Assembly (NCBI RefSeq): GCF_000420645.1
Contig: NZ_ATVI01000007.1
Span: 310,001-374,000 of the forward strand
Reading direction: 5' to 3'
From: Nevskia ramosa DSM 11499
Lineage (GTDB): Bacteria > Pseudomonadota > Gammaproteobacteria > Nevskiales > Nevskiaceae
Length of the DNA: 64,000 nt
Part shown: positions 60,903 to 64,000 of the stretch, piece by piece
How the letters are laid out: every line of letters begins with the position of its first letter
How positions within the stretch are numbered: position 1 is the first letter of the stretch
Made by a program: the position numbers and the translations under genes
The notes under the pieces: model-generated
Seen by the model: only the letters and a program-made list of their open reading frames with translations
Database searches by the model: none
Told to the model about the DNA's origin: nothing

Positions 60903-61528
60903 TACCGCTCTCCGAGCAAGGCCTGGGCCACGGACGCGGCGCGGGTATCGAGCCGGGCGTCGATCTGCGCGGAGTCGGTGACGATGCGGCAATCACCGCG
61001 CATCAGTTCCTTGTCGGCCACCAGCTTCCAGCCGGCGTAGTCCTCGGGCAGGGTCAGGGTATCGCGCACCAGATCGGCATCGGCCGGGTGCAGATGGATG
61101 CGGGCATCGCGGGCCGGCACTGCCAGCGCGCCGATCGCTTCGCGGATGATGCCGGCGATCGCGGCCGGCTCCTGCACCAGCGTGGTCTGCGCCAGACGAC
61201 GACCGACTTCCAGCGCCAGCGCGATCATCGTTCGCTCGACTTCGCCATCGAGATCCTTCAGCGGCCGCGACAGATGCTCGAACACCGCTTTCAGGCGATC
61301 GACCGCATCACGAATCTTCGCCGCGCCATCGGCATAACCTTGGGCCTGCGCTTCGGCATAGCCGCGCGCATAGCCGTCTTCGTAGGCGGTGCGTTCGAGC
61401 TGATCGAGATGATCGGCGCTGTGCGGTGGCGGCGGTGGCGAATCGGCAGGATCGGCAAACGTCGGCATCGCCCAGCGAGTGGCATCGCCGACGGTTTCCG
61501 CGCTCCAGTAGCCCTGTGGGTTCGACAT
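60902..61528 (-). CDS. fliH: Flagellar assembly protein FliH
   Basis: 208 residues. The central [20 protein letters not shown] glycine-repeat helix is the FliH signature, followed by the V-ATPase-E-like C-terminal part ([20 protein letters not shown], later [15 protein letters not shown]). It anchors and inhibits FliI. The ATG overlaps the fliG stop at 61528. Confidence 0.92.
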   Translation of the reverse strand: MSNPQGYWSAETVGDATRWAMPTFADPADSPPPPPHSADHLDQLERTAYEDGYARGYAEAQAQGYADGAAKIRDAVDRLKAVFEHLSRPLKDLDGEVERTMIALALEVGRRLAQTTLVQEPAAIAGIIREAIGALAVPARDARIHLHPADADLVRDTLTLPEDYAGWKLVADKELMRGDCRIVTDSAQIDARLDTRAASVAQALLGER

Positions 61529-62538
61529 CAGACGAAGGATTCGCCCTTGCCGCCCAGCATGATCTCGCCGGCGTCACCGAGACGGCGCGCCACGGCGAGG
61601 ATTTCCTTCTGCGCCGATTCGACATCGGCGAGCCGCACCGGGCCTTTGGCTTCCATGTCCTCCACCAGCATGTCGGCGGCGCGCTTGCTCATGTTCTTCA
61701 GGAACTTGTCGCGGATCTTCGGATCGGCGCCCTTCAGCGCCAGGCCCAGCTGCTCGGTCTGGATATCGCGGAGCAGGGTCTGGATGCCGCGATCGTCGAC
61801 GTCGGCCAAGTTGTCGAAGACGAACATCAGGTCCTGGATGCGAGTGCCAAGTTCGCTGTCGCTTTCGCTGATCCGCGCCACGATCGCCGTTTCCGACGCG
61901 GTATCCATCAAGTTCAGGATGCTCGCCGCGACCTTGACGCCGCCGACGCTCGAGGACTTCAGATTGGAGCCACCGGAGAACTGGCGTTCCATGATCTCGT
62001 CGAGTTCCTTGAGTGCGGCCGGCTGGATGCCGTCGAGCTTGGCGATGCGCATCAGCACGTCGCTGCGCATCCGCTCCGGCAACTGCAGTACCACTTCGGC
62101 GGCCTGATCGGGATCGAGATAGGCGAGCACGATGGCGACGATCTGCGGATGCTCGTTGCGCACCAGATCGGCGACCGCGCGAGTCTCCATCCACTTCAGC
62201 GCCTCCAGGCCCTTGGAGTTGCGGCCGAGCAGGATTCGATCGATCAGGCCGGAAGCCTTGTCCTCGCCGAGCGCGCCTACCAGCACGCGTCGCACGTAGT
62301 CATCGGCGCCGACACCGAGGCTGGTCTGGGTATCGAGTTCGGTGACGAAGTTCTCCAGCACTTCGGTGGCGCGCTCGCGCGAGACGTTGGTCAGCACCGC
62401 CATCGCCTGGCCAACCTTCTGCACGTCCTTGGCGCCCATGTGCCGGAGCACTTCGGCAGCTTCGGCTTCGCCGAGCGACATCAGCAGGATCGCCGCGCGC
62501 TCAGGTCCCGGAATGTCGTTTTTCATGACCGCGCTCAT
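61528..62538 (-). CDS. fliG: Flagellar motor switch protein FliG
   Basis: 336 residues, normal length. The N-terminal FliF-binding domain (PGPERAAILLMSLGEAEAAE), the middle domain with EHPQIVAIVLAYLDPDQAAE (EHPQR-like FliM site) and the C-terminal torque helix region (RDIQTEQLGLALKGADPKIR) are all intact. It forms the upper C-ring and contacts the stator. ATGA overlap with fliF at 62535-62538. Confidence 0.96.
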   Translation of the reverse strand: MSAVMKNDIPGPERAAILLMSLGEAEAAEVLRHMGAKDVQKVGQAMAVLTNVSRERATEVLENFVTELDTQTSLGVGADDYVRRVLVGALGEDKASGLIDRILLGRNSKGLEALKWMETRAVADLVRNEHPQIVAIVLAYLDPDQAAEVVLQLPERMRSDVLMRIAKLDGIQPAALKELDEIMERQFSGGSNLKSSSVGGVKVAASILNLMDTASETAIVARISESDSELGTRIQDLMFVFDNLADVDDRGIQTLLRDIQTEQLGLALKGADPKIRDKFLKNMSKRAADMLVEDMEAKGPVRLADVESAQKEILAVARRLGDAGEIMLGGKGESFV

Positions 62539-64000
62539 CCTTCGCTACCGATCCAGTTCTTGACCAGCTGCGCGACCCGCTTCGGATCCTGGGCCACCGC
62601 AGCGCGGGCCTGCACCAGCTTCTGTTCGTATACCTTCGGTACTTCCGGCGCGCTGCTCAGGCTCAGGCGATCGCCGAGCACTTCGCCGGTCATCTCGCCA
62701 CCGACCGCGAGCTGCGCCTTGCGCTCGGCCATCTGTTCCAGCACGGCATCGACCGTGCGTGGTGCCGATGGCGACATCAGGCTTTTCAGCATCGGCCGCA
62801 CCACCAGCAGCGCGATCAGCAGCACCACGAGTGCGCCAAGACCCTGGCGTGCGTAGTCGCGCATTTCCGGCTGCTGCCAGATCGGCAGCGGGGCGATCGG
62901 TGCCAGCGCTTCATTGGGCATGAAGGCGGCGTTCTGCACGGTCACGGTGTCGCCGCGCTTCTCGTCGAAGCCGACTGCTTCACGAACCAGCGCCTGCACC
63001 TTGGCGATCTCGGCATCGGTCAGCGCGGTCGGCACCAGCACACCCTTGTCGTTGGCCTTCGGCAGATTGTCGACCAGCACGGCGACCGACAGCCGCTGCA
63101 CCTTGCCCGGCGATTTGCGGGTATGGCTGATGGTCTTGTCGAGCTCGAAATTGCGGGTGGCCGAACGGGTTTCGGTGGTCGGCGTGGTGCTCGCAGCCGT
63201 GCTGGCGACCGCTGTTGCCGGAGCACCCGGAACCGGCGCGCCATTGACCGTGTTCAACGGCACGGCCTGCGTGGGATTCGGCGGCTGGTTGGAGGTGGCG
63301 CCCGGGATGCCCTGGGCGGCACCGCCGGCACCATTGCGCGTCGCCTCCTCGCTGGTCTGCTCGCTGCGGATCGCCTGCGGGTTCGGGTTGTAGGCTTCGC
63401 GCGCTTCTTCGGTGACGCTGAAATCGACGTCGGCCGAGACCTGGGCGCTGACCCGGCCTGCGCCCATCATCGGCGCCAGCAACTGTTCGATGCGGCGCAC
63501 GTAATCGGCTTCCACGCGGCGCGCAAAGCTGAACTGTTCGGAAGAAGCATCGGCCTCGCTATTGTTGCCGTCCCCAGTCAGCAGATGGCCGTACTGATCG
63601 ATCACCGTGACGGCCGAGGGCTGCAGGTTCGGCACGCTCGACGCCACCATGTGGACGATCGACGCCACCTGCCCGGCTTCAAGCTGGCGGCCCGGATGCA
63701 GCTCCAGCAGCACCGACGCGCTGGCCTGATCGCGCGAGCGGGCAAACGCCGAAGGCTTCGGCAAGGCCAGATGGACGCGCGAGCTCTTGACCGACATCAG
63801 GCTGCCGATGGTCCGCGACAGCTCGGTTTCCAGGGCCAGCTGATAGCGCGCAGTTTCGATGAACTGGCTGGTGCCGAAGCCCTGTTCCTCGCGAATCATC
63901 TCCATGCCCAGCGATGAACCTTTCGGCAGCCCCTGCGAAGCCAGACGCAGGCGCGCTTCGTGAACCTTGTCGGCCGGCACGGTGACGCTGCCGCTCGCGC
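62535..64000 (-). CDS. fliF: Flagellar MS-ring protein FliF (5' end outside the window)
   Basis: At least 488 residues; the frame is open past the window edge, so the N-terminus is missing. YscJ/FliF-like domain segments (ARLRLASQGLPKGSSLGMEM, then RVHLALPKPSAFAR), the long periplasmic region rich in proline and threonine (IPGATSNQPPNPTQAVPLNT), and the C-terminal membrane helix (LGALVVLLIALLVVRPMLKS) with the cytoplasmic FliG-binding tail are present. It forms the MS ring on which FliG assembles. Confidence 0.95.
   Translation of the reverse strand, partial: ASGSVTVPADKVHEARLRLASQGLPKGSSLGMEMIREEQGFGTSQFIETARYQLALETELSRTIGSLMSVKSSRVHLALPKPSAFARSRDQASASVLLELHPGRQLEAGQVASIVHMVASSVPNLQPSAVTVIDQYGHLLTGDGNNSEADASSEQFSFARRVEADYVRRIEQLLAPMMGAGRVSAQVSADVDFSVTEEAREAYNPNPQAIRSEQTSEEATRNGAGGAAQGIPGATSNQPPNPTQAVPLNTVNGAPVPGAPATAVASTAASTTPTTETRSATRNFELDKTISHTRKSPGKVQRLSVAVLVDNLPKANDKGVLVPTALTDAEIAKVQALVREAVGFDEKRGDTVTVQNAAFMPNEALAPIAPLPIWQQPEMRDYARQGLGALVVLLIALLVVRPMLKSLMSPSAPRTVDAVLEQMAERKAQLAVGGEMTGEVLGDRLSLSSAPEVPKVYEQKLVQARAAVAQDPKRVAQLVKNWIGSEG

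Overview
The window is a chromosomal segment of a GC-rich, flagellated, Gram-negative gammaproteobacterium. The gene set (adaptive-response ada/alkB, guaBA, xseA, ExeA/GspB, a DUF1302/DUF1329/RND transport operon, acyl-CoA dehydrogenases, fliF-K) would suit Nevskiales such as Nevskia or Solimonas, but that placement is inference from gene content. Almost all DNA is coding, and genes sit in tight operons with many 4-base ATGA overlaps. I saw no tRNA, rRNA, CRISPR array, integrase or transposase.

Layout. 1-98: tail of an unidentified gene. 221-1264: DUF72 protein. 3698-1268 (minus): ada, a second 2OG-Fe(II) dioxygenase and alkB as one overlapping alkylation-repair operon. 4004-7942: sensor kinase, NtrC-type sigma-54 activator, anion permease. 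8045-9423: a near-consensus sigma-54 promoter followed by two genes that between them carry four copies of an undescribed small domain, then an MFS transporter. 13830-10719 (minus): guaB-guaA, with an attenuator-like leader. 13974-18618: a small secreted protein, xseA, and the type II secretion accessory pair exeA/gspB. 18686-20629: secreted S9 peptidase. 21931-20711 (minus): argD/astC-type transaminase. 22467-23557: a small wHTH-like protein divergent from a 3-hydroxyacyl-CoA dehydrogenase-type SDR, with a hairpin-rich spacer between them.

23830-27846 is a looser, lower-GC stretch of small accessory genes: HCCA-isomerase/DsbA-like protein, O-methyltransferase, HabA-like four-helix membrane protein, DUF1801 and cupin. 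37706-27880 (minus) is a TetR-headed operon encoding an outer-membrane DUF1302 protein, periplasmic DUF1329, a Ycf48-like propeller, an RND/MMPL permease and two small cytosolic-looking proteins. It looks like an envelope-spanning system for a hydrophobic compound. 38663-39663 holds a hexanucleotide repeat and a low-GC PL7 alginate lyase, probably acquired. 40136-47097 is a fatty-acyl catabolism block: acyl-CoA synthetase, SRPBCC protein, two unlike acyl-CoA dehydrogenases and FadH.

57771-47210 (minus) is a nine-gene array: Tat-signal-bearing TldD, TldE, DUF4159, MoxR ATPase, DUF58, BatA-domain protein and two further large membrane proteins. A REP-type inverted pair (BIME) interrupts it. This is the best candidate for an uncharacterised multi-component system: a AAA+ ATPase/von Willebrand-like membrane machine coupled to a TldD/E protease. 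64000-57976 (minus) is the flagellar export/C-ring operon fliF(partial)-G-H-I-J-K.
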